A stretch of DNA of 64,000 bases from Lachnospiraceae bacterium AC2028 (GCA_000702685.1 JNJD01000007.1:1-64000); one strand, 5' to 3'; shown: positions 34,431 through 43,111, numbered from the stretch's first letter. A program made the numbers and translations. Notes: generated from the sequence alone by a model not told the origin.

Positions 34431-35183
34431 ATGCTCAGATTTTATTTGACCATATTCGTATCCATACCCTGGATCATCTACTTTATGATCAAATCCAGAT
34501 ATATCCTCAAGCACAAGGATTCATATCCCATCGAGGAAAGATATGCTTTCATCAAGAGAATGATGAAGCAGACCATGATCAACGGCCGTATCAGGACCAA
34601 ATACACGGGAACCGAGAACCTCCCCAAGGAAGGCGGATATGTAATGTTCCCCAACCACCAGGGTAAGTTCGATACGCTCGGCATTATGTATTCGCACGAA
34701 AGACCCTGCACGGTGGTCATGGACGAAGTAAGATCCAAGATGCCCCTTGCTGATGAGATGGTCGATATCCTCGACGGATGCAGACTCAACAAATCGGATC
34801 TGCGTTCCCAGGTCAAGAGCATCAAGGCGGTTTCCGACGAGGTTAAGAACGGAAGGATCTACATCATCTTCCCCGAAGGCGGATACTACCACAACAGGAA
34901 TACCGTACAGGAATTCCTTCCCGGTGCTTTCAAGGCAGCCATGATGGCAAAGAGTCCCATCGTTCCGGTTGCGATAGTCGATTCATACAGGGCATTCGGC
35001 ATCAACATCCTTAAAAAGATCACAACACAGGTCCACTACTTAAAGCCTCTGTATTACGAAGATTACAAGGATATGAAATCCAAGGAGATCTCCGATTACG
35101 TCAAGCTCCAGATCATGCTCAAGATCAACGAAGTCGTAACCGCCAAGGGCAAGAAAGCACCGAACGTCATACCGGAACAATAA
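34431..35183 (+). CDS. 1-acyl-sn-glycerol-3-phosphate acyltransferase (PlsC-like)
   Basis: A 250-residue membrane-associated acyltransferase with an N-terminal hydrophobic helix (about 2-22). The catalytic NHxxxxD box appears as NHQGKFD (about residue 78) and the substrate-binding FPEGG near 146 (usually FPEGT). This family makes phosphatidic acid from lysophosphatidic acid. ATG at 34431 follows AGGAGAGAAA. It is transcribed alone between divergent and convergent units. Confidence 0.88.
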   Translation: MLRFYLTIFVSIPWIIYFMIKSRYILKHKDSYPIEERYAFIKRMMKQTMINGRIRTKYTGTENLPKEGGYVMFPNHQGKFDTLGIMYSHERPCTVVMDEVRSKMPLADEMVDILDGCRLNKSDLRSQVKSIKAVSDEVKNGRIYIIFPEGGYYHNRNTVQEFLPGAFKAAMMAKSPIVPVAIVDSYRAFGINILKKITTQVHYLKPLYYEDYKDMKSKEISDYVKLQIMLKINEVVTAKGKKAPNVIPEQ

Positions 35184-35218
35184 TCAAAAGGCAGGTCCGC
35201 CGGACCTGCCTTTTGATT
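35182..35218. terminator. Terminator after plsC (stem GGCAGGTCC)
   Basis: The long inverted repeat AATCAAAAGGCAGGTCC / GGACCTGCCTTTTGATT (loop GCC) overlaps the plsC stop codon and has T- and A-rich ends in both directions. Its core arms are identical to those of the terminator at 40354-40378. Confidence 0.88.
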
Positions 35219-35233
35219 ATTCACAAGTCACGT

Positions 35234-35260
35234 GAGTCACGGGGACAGTCCCCGTGACTC
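35234..35260. repeat. 27-bp perfect palindrome (GAGTCACGGGGAC arms)
   Basis: Two 13-base arms around a single A, followed on the plus strand by CGTTTTTA. It lies directly after the plsC terminator and before the end of the convergent CPBP gene. The GGGGAC core resembles the repeats near prfB and the hairpin at 47936. Confidence 0.75.
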
Positions 35261-35265
35261 CGTTT

Positions 35266-36141
35266 TTATTCCCGCTCTTCTGCCGTTTGACCTTCTCCGT
35301 ATCTTGTCTCTAGAAGTTTTCCCACATGCCTTGTCTCAAAGAACATGTCTTTATATCTTATGACGAGATATGCCGCAACCGCGGTGACCACGATCGTCTC
35401 CACACATTTCGTCTCCGGCGTCATGGCGATCTTTTCCTGCATGAAGTTTACGAACAGGTGGTAGATCATGCACGCAAGGATCGAACGGTCACTTGCAAGA
35501 TATACCCATGTGATGATGAATCCGAGGGGAATTCCGCTCACGAAGAAATTGATCACATACAGGGGATTTACCATAAGGCCCGCCTGATAGGTTCCCTTGA
35601 TGAACAGAAGCGGAATATGCCAGCATGACCACAGTGCACCAAAGAGCATCGATTCCCAGAACCAGTTCATGTATGCACCGATAGAATCCTCACAGTATCC
35701 CTTCCAGCCCACTTCCTCTATGATCGAAGCGATCGTGACCGTAAGCAGTGCCCCCGCAACGCCAACGCCGGTAAATGAGAAATCTTCGGTAAAAGAAAAC
35801 TGGCTCAGGGGCTGGCCGAAAAGAAGCGAAAGCAGTATTGATGCGACAATGATGCAGGCGAACTGCACGATGGCGATAAGTACATTCTTCCACTTGACCT
35901 TGTAGAGTCCTATGAGCTTTATCTTCAGATCCTTCTTGAGAAGGTCATTTCCCGATACAAGCACGAAGACCGTCGATACTACCGCGGGAGCAAGAAGTCC
36001 GACCAGCATGAATACCGCACCGAGATTCTCCGACAGAAAAGCTGCGGGGATCCAGAATATCCACGTGAACAGATAAGCCAGTGCAAAGAACAGAACAGGC
36101 CTGTATCTGTATGGTTTATTTTCCGTTTTTATATTATTCAT
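35266..36141 (-). CDS. CPBP-family intramembrane protease-like protein
   Basis: The 291-residue protein has about seven or eight transmembrane helices and the CPBP (Abi/Rce1-like) motifs: EEVGWKGY (about 141-148; the usual EExxxR has Lys for Arg), FGALWSCWHIPL (about 165-176, catalytic His) and LVNFMQE near 235. Such proteins process prenylated peptides or give bacteriocin immunity in relatives. It lies 12 bp behind the MFS gene in the TetR-controlled unit, so expression in response to a toxic compound is plausible. Confidence 0.85.
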   Translation of the reverse strand: MNNIKTENKPYRYRPVLFFALAYLFTWIFWIPAAFLSENLGAVFMLVGLLAPAVVSTVFVLVSGNDLLKKDLKIKLIGLYKVKWKNVLIAIVQFACIIVASILLSLLFGQPLSQFSFTEDFSFTGVGVAGALLTVTIASIIEEVGWKGYCEDSIGAYMNWFWESMLFGALWSCWHIPLLFIKGTYQAGLMVNPLYVINFFVSGIPLGFIITWVYLASDRSILACMIYHLFVNFMQEKIAMTPETKCVETIVVTAVAAYLVIRYKDMFFETRHVGKLLETRYGEGQTAEERE

Positions 36142-36153
36142 ATTATCTCTCCT

Positions 36154-37392
36154 TCAATCCTTTCGATGTTCCAATTCCCTGATGCTCTTCGGAAAGCTTA
36201 TCGAAACCGAGACAAGCGCAAGACAGATCCCTGCTATGATCACGATCGCAGCCGCACCTCTTCCTACACCGCGTCCGCTCACACGGCCCAGTGCATCTGC
36301 CGTCACACCCGATACCGCATACGCGACCACATATCCGAGCTGTGACAGAAATCCGATCATCCCCCATGCTCTTCCCTGAGCCTCAGCCGGAATATTTGTG
36401 CGCATCAGATAATCCAGGCAGTTATTGGCAAACGGAAGTGCGGTGAAAAACAGAAAACCGAAAATGCATATTATATAAATGTTTTCAAAAAGTCCGAAGC
36501 CGGACATGAACACACCGGACAGCATAAGCGCCAGGCTGAGCACCCTGACATAATGCCCTTTAACTCCCCTGATGCCGAGGACAATGCCGCTTGCAAGCAT
36601 TCCGCAGGCACATATCGTTTCCGCGATGCCGAGCGTTTTCGCATCCGCAAAAGAAAGAATGAGCGGCTCTGCAAGTATCTGGAACATTCCCATAAAAAGA
36701 GTGATCGCCGACGAAACAAAAACCAGCATAAGGATGCCTTTCTTTTCACAAAGGATATCCCATCCGCCTTTAAGGCTCTTAAGGAACGCTTCATGTTGCT
36801 GCTGTGTTTTCCCGGTTCCTATCCCTTTTCTGACAACCGCTGCGCTGATCACGGTCAGCACAAAGGTGCAGATATCGATGATAAGAAGAAGCTTTACGTC
36901 ACTTACGGTCAGCAGAAAGCCGGCGATCACAGGAGAGAACAGATACCTTGCACTTCCGGCAAGAGAGACAAGTCCGCTGGCTTTGGAGTATTCGTCCTCC
37001 GTGAGCAGATCTGTGATGGTCGCCCTGAATGACGGTTCGAGCAGGGCGGAAAATACCGCGCTGACCGTTACACCTATGCATATCTGCAGCAGCGAGGCCT
37101 CACCTCTTATCATGCAGATCAGAATGTAGACCACGCCGAGCGCCGAACATCCGTCGCCTATCATCATCAGAAGTCTTCTGTCATATCTGTCTGCCAGGAC
37201 TCCGGCGGGAACGGAAAGGACAAGCGTCGGGAGAAATCCGAGAAGCGTGATCAGAGCCATGCCAGCCGCGCTTCCGGTCTTCTGGAATATGTATACGCCC
37301 AATCCGAAGCTTGTAAGACCTCCGCCGATCGATGAGATCAGTTCTCCGCTCCAGAGAAGTATGAACTTGGGAAAATTGCTTTTTGTTTTCAT
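36154..37392 (-). CDS. MFS efflux-type transporter
   Basis: The 412-residue protein has twelve predicted transmembrane helices. It has the MFS loop 2-3 motif PAGVLADRYDRRLLMMIGD (about 58-76) and the second-half equivalent AQGRAWGMIGFLSQLGYVV. The layout (LLWSGELISSIGGGLTSFGLGVYIFQKTGSA at the start) is that of the Bcr/MDR-like exporters of Firmicutes. It overlaps its TetR regulator by 4 bp, which strongly suggests drug or metabolite efflux under repression. Confidence 0.9.
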   Translation of the reverse strand: MKTKSNFPKFILLWSGELISSIGGGLTSFGLGVYIFQKTGSAAGMALITLLGFLPTLVLSVPAGVLADRYDRRLLMMIGDGCSALGVVYILICMIRGEASLLQICIGVTVSAVFSALLEPSFRATITDLLTEDEYSKASGLVSLAGSARYLFSPVIAGFLLTVSDVKLLLIIDICTFVLTVISAAVVRKGIGTGKTQQQHEAFLKSLKGGWDILCEKKGILMLVFVSSAITLFMGMFQILAEPLILSFADAKTLGIAETICACGMLASGIVLGIRGVKGHYVRVLSLALMLSGVFMSGFGLFENIYIICIFGFLFFTALPFANNCLDYLMRTNIPAEAQGRAWGMIGFLSQLGYVVAYAVSGVTADALGRVSGRGVGRGAAAIVIIAGICLALVSVSISFPKSIRELEHRKD

Positions 37393-37994
37393 TTCTTTCC
37401 CTGATTTCTTATCAGACCTCTTATGAAACTCATTGTTCCGGGCTCGGCTCCGAGAAGCTTCTCCGTCATGTCTATGAACACATCGATATCCTTCTTGGTA
37501 AACTTTCCGTCATCGAATATCTCATTGCTCACGATGAGCATCAGCCTTACACGCTCGGGAATATTATTACAATCAAAGATTCCTTCCCTGATCCCGTCCT
37601 TAACGATCCGTGTGAGGATCGGAACCACCGTTTCGATAAGCTTCTCTTTGATCTTGATATGCATAAGCACGTTCTCGGCCCGCATCAGAGCTCCTTCTAT
37701 GGGCTGCTCTTCGGGCGACGGGCTGAACGAAGCGATGACGGCTGCAATCTTCTGCGGTACGGGGATCGGAGCCGCCAGAACCTGTTCCGCAGTCATCTTC
37801 TCGGATTCGATCATCATGCCGATGACTTCCTCGAGCATCTGTTCCTTACTCTCGAAATAGTAATAATATGTTCCCTTTGCTATTCCGGCTTCTTCGATAA
37901 TGTCGTCCACCGAAGTGTTCTCATAACCACGTGTGATGAACATCCTGTATGCTATCGTGAGAAGCTCCTGTTTTCTTTTTTCACCTTTTCTCAT
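37389..37994 (-). CDS. TetR/AcrR-family repressor
   Basis: The 201-residue protein has an N-terminal TetR helix-turn-helix (residues 8-55: ELLTIAYRMFITRGYENTSVDDIIEEAGIAKGTYYYYFESKEQ) and a helical ligand-binding C-terminal domain with no recognised motif. It is the first gene of the operon with the MFS pump and the CPBP protein. Two matching palindromes flank its promoter, consistent with autorepression relieved by the pump's substrate. Confidence 0.93.
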   Translation of the reverse strand: MRKGEKRKQELLTIAYRMFITRGYENTSVDDIIEEAGIAKGTYYYYFESKEQMLEEVIGMMIESEKMTAEQVLAAPIPVPQKIAAVIASFSPSPEEQPIEGALMRAENVLMHIKIKEKLIETVVPILTRIVKDGIREGIFDCNNIPERVRLMLIVSNEIFDDGKFTKKDIDVFIDMTEKLLGAEPGTMSFIRGLIRNQGKK

Positions 37995-38032
37995 ATCGCG
38001 CTCTCCGTATTGATTTGTTCTGATGCATTTTT

Positions 38033-38109
38033 CGACCGCTGGTCGGTTTTTGTGTTTATATATTACCGCACCGGTTTTAACGTGTCAACATTTTTTCGAC
38101 CGTCAGTCG
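38033..38109 (-). promoter_or_regulatory. tetR promoter flanked by two 13-bp operators
   Basis: A minus-strand promoter TTGACA (38083-38088) with 17-bp spacing to TAATAT (38060-38065) is flanked by two related palindromes, CGACCGCTGGTCG (38033-38045, after the start) and CGACCGTCAGTCG (38097-38109, just upstream of -35). Both are embedded in T/A runs. Their centres are 64 bp apart. These are the likely binding sites of the TetR repressor. Confidence 0.8.
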
Positions 38110-38116
38110 AAAAATA

Positions 38117-38154
38117 CAAAAAAAGAAGACGAAGCCCGTAGGCCTCGCCTTCTT
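38117..38154 (-). terminator. Terminator of the DUF3298 lipoprotein gene
   Basis: On the minus strand a 14-15 bp stem (AAGAAGGCGAGGCC with GGGCTTCGTCTTCTT, loop TAC or smaller) is followed by TTTTTTTGTATTTTT. It lies about 55 bp after the lipoprotein stop and insulates the tetR promoter. Confidence 0.88.
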
Positions 38155-38208
38155 TGCGCGATCTGCAATTTATATTAACCGGGCTGAAAACAGCCGGATC
38201 TGCGAAGG

Positions 38209-40173
38209 TTATAAGCTGTCTCTTCCGAGAAGCTCCTCATAGGAAATGAATATATCGATATATCCCGCAGCATAAGGTCCCATTATGTAAGGAGGATAGT
38301 AATAAATGATGCCGTCTTCGGTATAATCGATATTTCCGTCATCGAGAAACGCATTTTCGTAAGCGTCGGAATAAATGGTCTCCTCATCACTTGTGTAGAA
38401 CGGGTTCATATTTTCATCAAGGCTCAGGTAGTACTCTTTCGTCTTGTCTGCGACAAGCGTCTTGAAATCCTTCTCTTTGCCCGAGTAGAAATCCGTGATC
38501 GATAATTCTTCGCCGGTCTCGAGATCGAAGAGATACTGATTTCTCGAAGGATATCCGTGCGCACCGCCGCCGTACCAGTATCCGCCCATATCAACGGTAA
38601 GGTACTTATCGCCTATGAAGTTCACTCCCGCAACGGTCCAGTCATCGGTCACACGGTACCATGTCGGATTTTCCCGGTGATCTTCGCAAGCGGAATCATA
38701 GTACGAATCCGATTCAAGGAAATTATCATTAACGAAAGTTTCCATGTTGGTACGCATATATTCGTTGATGATATCCGCACAGTCCGAGTACTTATCGTCA
38801 AGCACGAAACACTCGGCATATCTCTGATTGAGGACCGTTCCGCAATCGGGACATGCGTATGAATACGATGCATATTCAACGGTTCCGTAATCGAAGATAT
38901 CTACGCGCTCTACAAAGCAGTAAAGATCTTTAAAATCCGCTTTTCCGTCCGATACATCCGCGTAGACCCATTTAAGATCTCCGTCTTCGAAATCGATGAT
39001 ATAGATCTTGCCGTCCGCAACGGTGAAGCCTTCCGCACCCGGATAAACCTGACTGACTCCGGGAATGCTCTTTGCTTCGTACAGAAGTGTGTTATCTCCG
39101 CTTTCGATATCATATTCATAAATACGGTTGTGTGATATTCCGTATTCTTCATAGCTGCCGGTAAGATAGTACATCTTGCTTCCGTCTTTTCCGAGGAAGG
39201 TTGTGCTCTCAACATCTGATGCAATCGACTTAGCGCTTCCGTCTGCAATGTCATATACGTAAACGGTCGACAGATTGGTGCCGTAATCGCTCTCGGCATA
39301 GAAGAGATGATCCGTACCGTAGAACGATATGTACACATCTTCAGTACCGTCTATATGCTTTATGACTCCCTTTTCATTGATGACCGCATATCCGTCATCG
39401 GTGCTTCCGAGGACATAACCGTATTCTTTGAAAGAACGTGTATAGCTGTCGGGATTATCCCAGCCGCCGCTTCTCGATCCGATAAGTCTCATATTCTTGG
39501 ACGCGGCCGTTTCCAGGACCGGTCCGTATTCGGTTTCTTTTTCCGCAAAAGAATCGGACTTTGAATCATACTCAAAACATACTTCTTCAACGCCGAGAGT
39601 TCTGCCTTCATCGTAATCGTAACCGAGGTTATAATCGATATACAGGCGTCCGTCATAATAGTCACATGTCTCGATATAGTGGTTCTCGGTGTCTTCCCAG
39701 ATCGGATAGAGCTTGTGATCATCCTCGCTTACCGCATAGACAAGATAAATATATCCGCCGGTCGCTTCGGAATAGTTGGAATCCTTGAAAAAGAAGAATC
39801 CGTCAGCTTCACATACGATCCCGCTCTGAAGATACTGTTCTTCCGCACTGACGCGGTACAGATCCTTGTCCGATGCCGAAATGTTCTCTGCAAGATCCCT
39901 GCGGTTTATCTCGGAGACATTTCCGTCAGGATCGACAACAAAGAAAATATTCGAGGTTGCATCACGTGACAATAAGACGTTTGCGTCGGAAGACTTTTCT
40001 TCAGGCTTTTCATCCTCATCGTCCTCTTCGTCATCCTCTTCATCATCGTCTTCATCGTCTTCTTCGATGACGGTCTCTCCTTCATCGGGCTGAATGTCGG
40101 CAATGTTTCCGCATCCTGCAAATGTCAAAGCGGCTAAACCTATAAACAGGTATTGTATCAGTTTTCTTTTCAT
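38209..40173 (-). CDS. Large lipoprotein with C-terminal DUF3298 (RsiV-like) domain
   Basis: A 654-residue lipoprotein: signal peptide, then lipobox FAGC (Cys21), then an acidic low-complexity tract (Asp/Glu run near residues 28-58). A long middle region of repeated strand units (ISFYGTDHLFYAESDYGT, SKMYYLTGSYEEYG, DGKIYIIDFEDGDLKW) suggests a beta-propeller such as DUF5050. A C-terminal DUF3298-type domain (YLTVDMGGYWYGGGAHGYPSRN to IIYYYPPYIMGPYAAGYIDIFI) follows. DUF3298 domains occur in RsiV, which binds lysozyme. A sensing or wall-binding role is inferred only. ATG at 40173 gives the proper signal peptide. Confidence 0.8.
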   Translation of the reverse strand: MKRKLIQYLFIGLAALTFAGCGNIADIQPDEGETVIEEDDEDDDEEDDEEDDEDEKPEEKSSDANVLLSRDATSNIFFVVDPDGNVSEINRRDLAENISASDKDLYRVSAEEQYLQSGIVCEADGFFFFKDSNYSEATGGYIYLVYAVSEDDHKLYPIWEDTENHYIETCDYYDGRLYIDYNLGYDYDEGRTLGVEEVCFEYDSKSDSFAEKETEYGPVLETAASKNMRLIGSRSGGWDNPDSYTRSFKEYGYVLGSTDDGYAVINEKGVIKHIDGTEDVYISFYGTDHLFYAESDYGTNLSTVYVYDIADGSAKSIASDVESTTFLGKDGSKMYYLTGSYEEYGISHNRIYEYDIESGDNTLLYEAKSIPGVSQVYPGAEGFTVADGKIYIIDFEDGDLKWVYADVSDGKADFKDLYCFVERVDIFDYGTVEYASYSYACPDCGTVLNQRYAECFVLDDKYSDCADIINEYMRTNMETFVNDNFLESDSYYDSACEDHRENPTWYRVTDDWTVAGVNFIGDKYLTVDMGGYWYGGGAHGYPSRNQYLFDLETGEELSITDFYSGKEKDFKTLVADKTKEYYLSLDENMNPFYTSDEETIYSDAYENAFLDDGNIDYTEDGIIYYYPPYIMGPYAAGYIDIFISYEELLGRDSL

Positions 40174-40353
40174 ATCTATTACCCTCTCATTTCTCTGCAA
40201 GATACACGCAGATCAATTACGTTTATCATAATAGCATACGAAAAATGCCGGACAAGGCATTTGGGGCAACCTTAAGAAAGCCTTAATGAATGGGCATCCT
40301 GAGCACGGAACCGATATGTATCCGTTCTGAGAAAAAATGGAATCCATAGAAAA

Positions 40354-40378
40354 AAGGCAGGTCCGCAGGACCTGCCTT
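40354..40378 (-). terminator. Terminator with stem GGCAGGTCC
   Basis: A perfect 11-bp stem (AAGGCAGGTCC / GGACCTGCCTT, loop GCA) is followed on the minus strand by TTTTTCTAT. It ends the buk/ptb/zinc-ribbon unit and is nearly identical to the terminator after plsC. Confidence 0.88.
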
Positions 40379-40397
40379 CAATGTATTTACGTATTAC

Positions 40398-40829
40398 TTA
40401 GATTCTTCCGCCGCATCTGTGGCAATAGCTTCCGAAAGGATGGAAAAGATAACTGTTGCAGTGCGGACAACGGCTTATCGGTGTGAACACCCAGAGAGCT
40501 GATGAGAGCATTCCGCCGAATCCTGTCACCGCAACGATTCCCGCACACGCTTTGTATGCAAACGGCTGATTCATAAGCGGTGATGTACAGAATACCATCA
40601 GAAGAATGAACATGAGAATAATAAATCCCACTGTGAATGCCAGCCAGAGCATTCTTTTCGCACCGCGGTCGTTGATCAGCTTTTCCTCTTCGGAACTTGC
40701 TTTCCTGCGCTCTTCGCTTAATGCTTTATTAATGAGTACACGTTCATGATCAGTTATCTCGTGACGACAAAAAGGACAGATCTTGATATCTTCAGCAAGC
40801 AGTTCTTTGCATTTCGGACAACTTATCAT
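40398..40829 (-). CDS. Membrane protein with zinc ribbons at both ends
   Basis: The 143-residue protein has a zinc ribbon at the N-terminus (CPKCKELLAEDIKICPFC, residues 4-21), a charged helical stretch, two transmembrane helices (about 61-82 and 92-115), and a second zinc ribbon at the C-terminus (CPHCNSYLFHPFGSYCHRC, about 121-139). Both ribbons would face the cytoplasm if the helices form a hairpin. No family name is recognised. It follows buk by 20 bp with no terminator between and is probably co-transcribed with ptb-buk. Confidence 0.78.
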   Translation of the reverse strand: MISCPKCKELLAEDIKICPFCRHEITDHERVLINKALSEERRKASSEEEKLINDRGAKRMLWLAFTVGFIILMFILLMVFCTSPLMNQPFAYKACAGIVAVTGFGGMLSSALWVFTPISRCPHCNSYLFHPFGSYCHRCGGRI

Positions 40830-40849
40830 CAGCTTTCCTCCTTATTCGT

Positions 40850-41920
40850 TTATGCGTAAACTTTGGCTTCCTCTTCTCCGTTCATGACTCTGAGTCCGCC
40901 CTGTGCAAGTGCGAGAAGCTCGTCCTCTCCGGGATATACGGTTACGGGAGCGATCTTGCCGACTCTCTCGATCATAGCCTTGGTAACTCTCTCGTTATAT
41001 GCGATACCGCCGGTAATGATGATCTGATCTACATCCCCTTTAAGAACGGTCGACTCTGCTCCGATGTCCTTGCAGACCTGGAAGATGAATGCTTCCATAA
41101 CGATCCTGGCCTGCTCATCTCCTTCGTCCATTCTCTTCATTACTTCTCTCGCATCGTTGGTTCCGAGATATGCGTTGAATCCGCCCTGTCCGGTAGCCTT
41201 CTTGAGCATCTCTTTCTCGGAGTACTTGCCTGAGTAGCAGAGTCTGATGAGCTTTCCGGTAGGAAGTCCGCCGCATCTTTCGGGTGAAAGAGCACCGTCT
41301 CCTTCGAATGCGCTGTATACGTCGATGATCTTGCCGTACTCATGAGCACCTACGGAAACACCGCCGCCGAGGTGGGCAACAACAAGTCTGAGATCCTCAT
41401 ACTTCTTGCCTACGGACTTGGCATAACGTCTTGCCACTGCCTTCTGGTTAAGAGGATGGAAAATGGAAGTTCTGGGGCACTCGGGCATACCGGAGATACG
41501 TGCGACATCACAGAGCTCGTCAACTACAACGGGATCTACGATGAATGCTTTCTTGCCGATACCGTCAGCGATCTCCTTGGCAAGGATTCCGCCGAGGTTT
41601 GACGCATGCTGACCCTGAACGCCGATCTCAAGATCCTTGACTACCGCATCGGTAACCTCATAGGTTCCGCCGGGGATGGGCTTGAGAAGTCCGCCTCTTC
41701 CCACGATGAAATCAAATGAATTAACATCAATGTTACTGTTCTTAAGGAACTCAAGAATGATGTTCTTTCTGAAATCCTTCTGAGCGATTATTGAATCATA
41801 CTTGGAGATCTCTTCGGTTGAGTGACGGAGTGTTTCGTCAACAACACAGGTCTCGTCTTCGAAGATACCAACCTTGGTGGAGGTTGATCCGGGATTGATG
41901 ATAAGACTCTTAAGTGCCAT
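40850..41920 (-). CDS. buk: Butyrate kinase
   Basis: Buk converts butyryl phosphate and ADP to butyrate and ATP, the last step of one butyrate fermentation route. The 356-residue protein has the acetokinase-family nucleotide motifs LIINPGSTSTKVGIF (residues 5-19) and VVAHLGGGVSVGAH, plus butyrate-kinase features GRGGLLKPIPGGTY, HASNLGGILA and AFEGDGALSPERCGGLPTG. Branched-chain fatty acid kinases are close relatives. The 14-bp gap to ptb upstream supports Buk. Confidence 0.95.
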   Translation of the reverse strand: MALKSLIINPGSTSTKVGIFEDETCVVDETLRHSTEEISKYDSIIAQKDFRKNIILEFLKNSNIDVNSFDFIVGRGGLLKPIPGGTYEVTDAVVKDLEIGVQGQHASNLGGILAKEIADGIGKKAFIVDPVVVDELCDVARISGMPECPRTSIFHPLNQKAVARRYAKSVGKKYEDLRLVVAHLGGGVSVGAHEYGKIIDVYSAFEGDGALSPERCGGLPTGKLIRLCYSGKYSEKEMLKKATGQGGFNAYLGTNDAREVMKRMDEGDEQARIVMEAFIFQVCKDIGAESTVLKGDVDQIIITGGIAYNERVTKAMIERVGKIAPVTVYPGEDELLALAQGGLRVMNGEEEAKVYA

Positions 41921-41934
41921 AGCTGTTCTCCTTA

Positions 41935-42861
41935 TTATTTATTCATCTTTTTCATCTGGTCTGAAACAACTGCTGCCAGAGCGATGGAATTGACCTTAAC
42001 TTCCTTGGTGTCGGATCTTGAGGTAAGGATAACGGGAGCCTGGGTTCCGGTAAGGATGTTTCCGTTCTTTGCTCCGGGTACCATGTGAACGATCGACTTG
42101 TAAACAAGGTTTCCTGCGTGAATGTCGGTGAAAAGAAGGATGTCCGCACTTGCTGCGCAGGGTCTGTCGGTAGCTTTCTTTTCCTCTGCAGCTTCCTTAT
42201 AAAGAGCGATGTCGAGTGAAAGAGGTCCGTCAACGATGCATCCCTTGATCTTGCCTTCCTCGTTCATCTTGCGGAGCTCGTCTGCCTCAACGGTAACGGG
42301 CATCTTGGGATTTACGACTTCAACGGCTGCAAGAGGAGCAACCTTGGGATTTTCAACACCGCATGCGTTTGCAACTTCTACGGTGTAGTCGATGATGGCA
42401 ACCTTATCCTCGAGAGTGGGGTAAGGCATGAATGCTACGTCGGTAAGGAACAGAAGTCTGTCGATACCGGGAAGTTCGAATACACATACGTGTGAGAGAG
42501 GCTTTCCGGTACGGAGACCTACTTCCTTGTCGAGAACGCTCTTAAGGAAGGTCTTGGTATCCACAAGTCCCTTCATATACATATCAGCCTTGCCTTCGTG
42601 AACGAAGCTTACAGCCTTGAGAGCAGCTTCGGTGGGATCCTTAACGTCAACGATCTCATACTCGTCCAGTCTCATATCCAGCTCGGCTCCGATAGAACGG
42701 ATCTGATCCTCGTCACCTACAAGAATGGCATCGATAATGCCCATTCTGTGCGCTTCTCTTACAGCCTCAAGAACAGGCTTGTCCTGTGCTACGGCAACTG
42801 CCAGTTTTTGCTTGTTGAGTCCCTTGACCTTGGCAAGCAGATCCGCAAAATTCTTACTCAT
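41935..42861 (-). CDS. ptb: Phosphate butyryltransferase
   Basis: Ptb makes butyryl phosphate from butyryl-CoA and phosphate for Buk. The 308-residue protein fits the PTA/PTB family: AVAVAQDKPVLEAVREA, DAILVGDEDQIRSIG, HEGKADMYMKGLVDTKTFLKSVLD, LSHVCVFELPGIDRLLFLTDVAFMPYPTL and the closing DIHAGNLVYKSIVHMV..AKNGNILTGTQAPVILTSRSDT. AAGGAGACATATC precedes the ATG. A weak stem-loop followed by a T-run lies in its leader near 42890-42910. Confidence 0.95.
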   Translation of the reverse strand: MSKNFADLLAKVKGLNKQKLAVAVAQDKPVLEAVREAHRMGIIDAILVGDEDQIRSIGAELDMRLDEYEIVDVKDPTEAALKAVSFVHEGKADMYMKGLVDTKTFLKSVLDKEVGLRTGKPLSHVCVFELPGIDRLLFLTDVAFMPYPTLEDKVAIIDYTVEVANACGVENPKVAPLAAVEVVNPKMPVTVEADELRKMNEEGKIKGCIVDGPLSLDIALYKEAAEEKKATDRPCAASADILLFTDIHAGNLVYKSIVHMVPGAKNGNILTGTQAPVILTSRSDTKEVKVNSIALAAVVSDQMKKMNK

Positions 42862-42935
42862 GATATGTCTCCTTGTCTAAATAATTATGGAAAAAACGCA
42901 TTTATTCAATAAACGCACCATTCAAAATAATAGCA

Positions 42936-42965
42936 CCCGGCGGGCTTTATTACAATACCGCCGGG
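42936..42965 (-). terminator. Terminator after the VTC remnant
   Basis: A stem CCCGGCGG / CCGCCGGG with a 14-base AT-rich loop is followed on the minus strand by TATTATTTTG. It lies 29 bp after the stop codon of the 38-codon ORF and before ptb. Confidence 0.65.
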
Positions 42966-42994
42966 CGTGCATACCCACATTGACCATACTCTTA

Positions 42995-43111
42995 TTACAG
43001 AACTGCGGTGAACCTGATCCTGCCCTCCATCCTGTCCAGGAGATCCTGTCTCTGCCTTTCATCCAGGAGGTACTTGAGTTCGTATCTTTTGAAAACATTC
43101 TGATAATCCAT
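42995..43111 (-). pseudogene. 38-codon remnant resembling the start of a VTC polyphosphate polymerase
   Basis: On the minus strand an ATG preceded by a purine-rich AAGGACGGCAGG opens a 38-residue frame that begins MDYQNVFKRYELKYLLDER and closes with RIRFTAVL before TAA. The opening FKRYELKYLL...Q...LL..M matches the N-terminus of bacterial VTC-domain polyphosphate polymerases, which are normally over 200 residues. The catalytic core is absent. I therefore read it as a truncated remnant. A real short peptide, since it has a start signal and a terminator, cannot be excluded. Confidence 0.55.
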
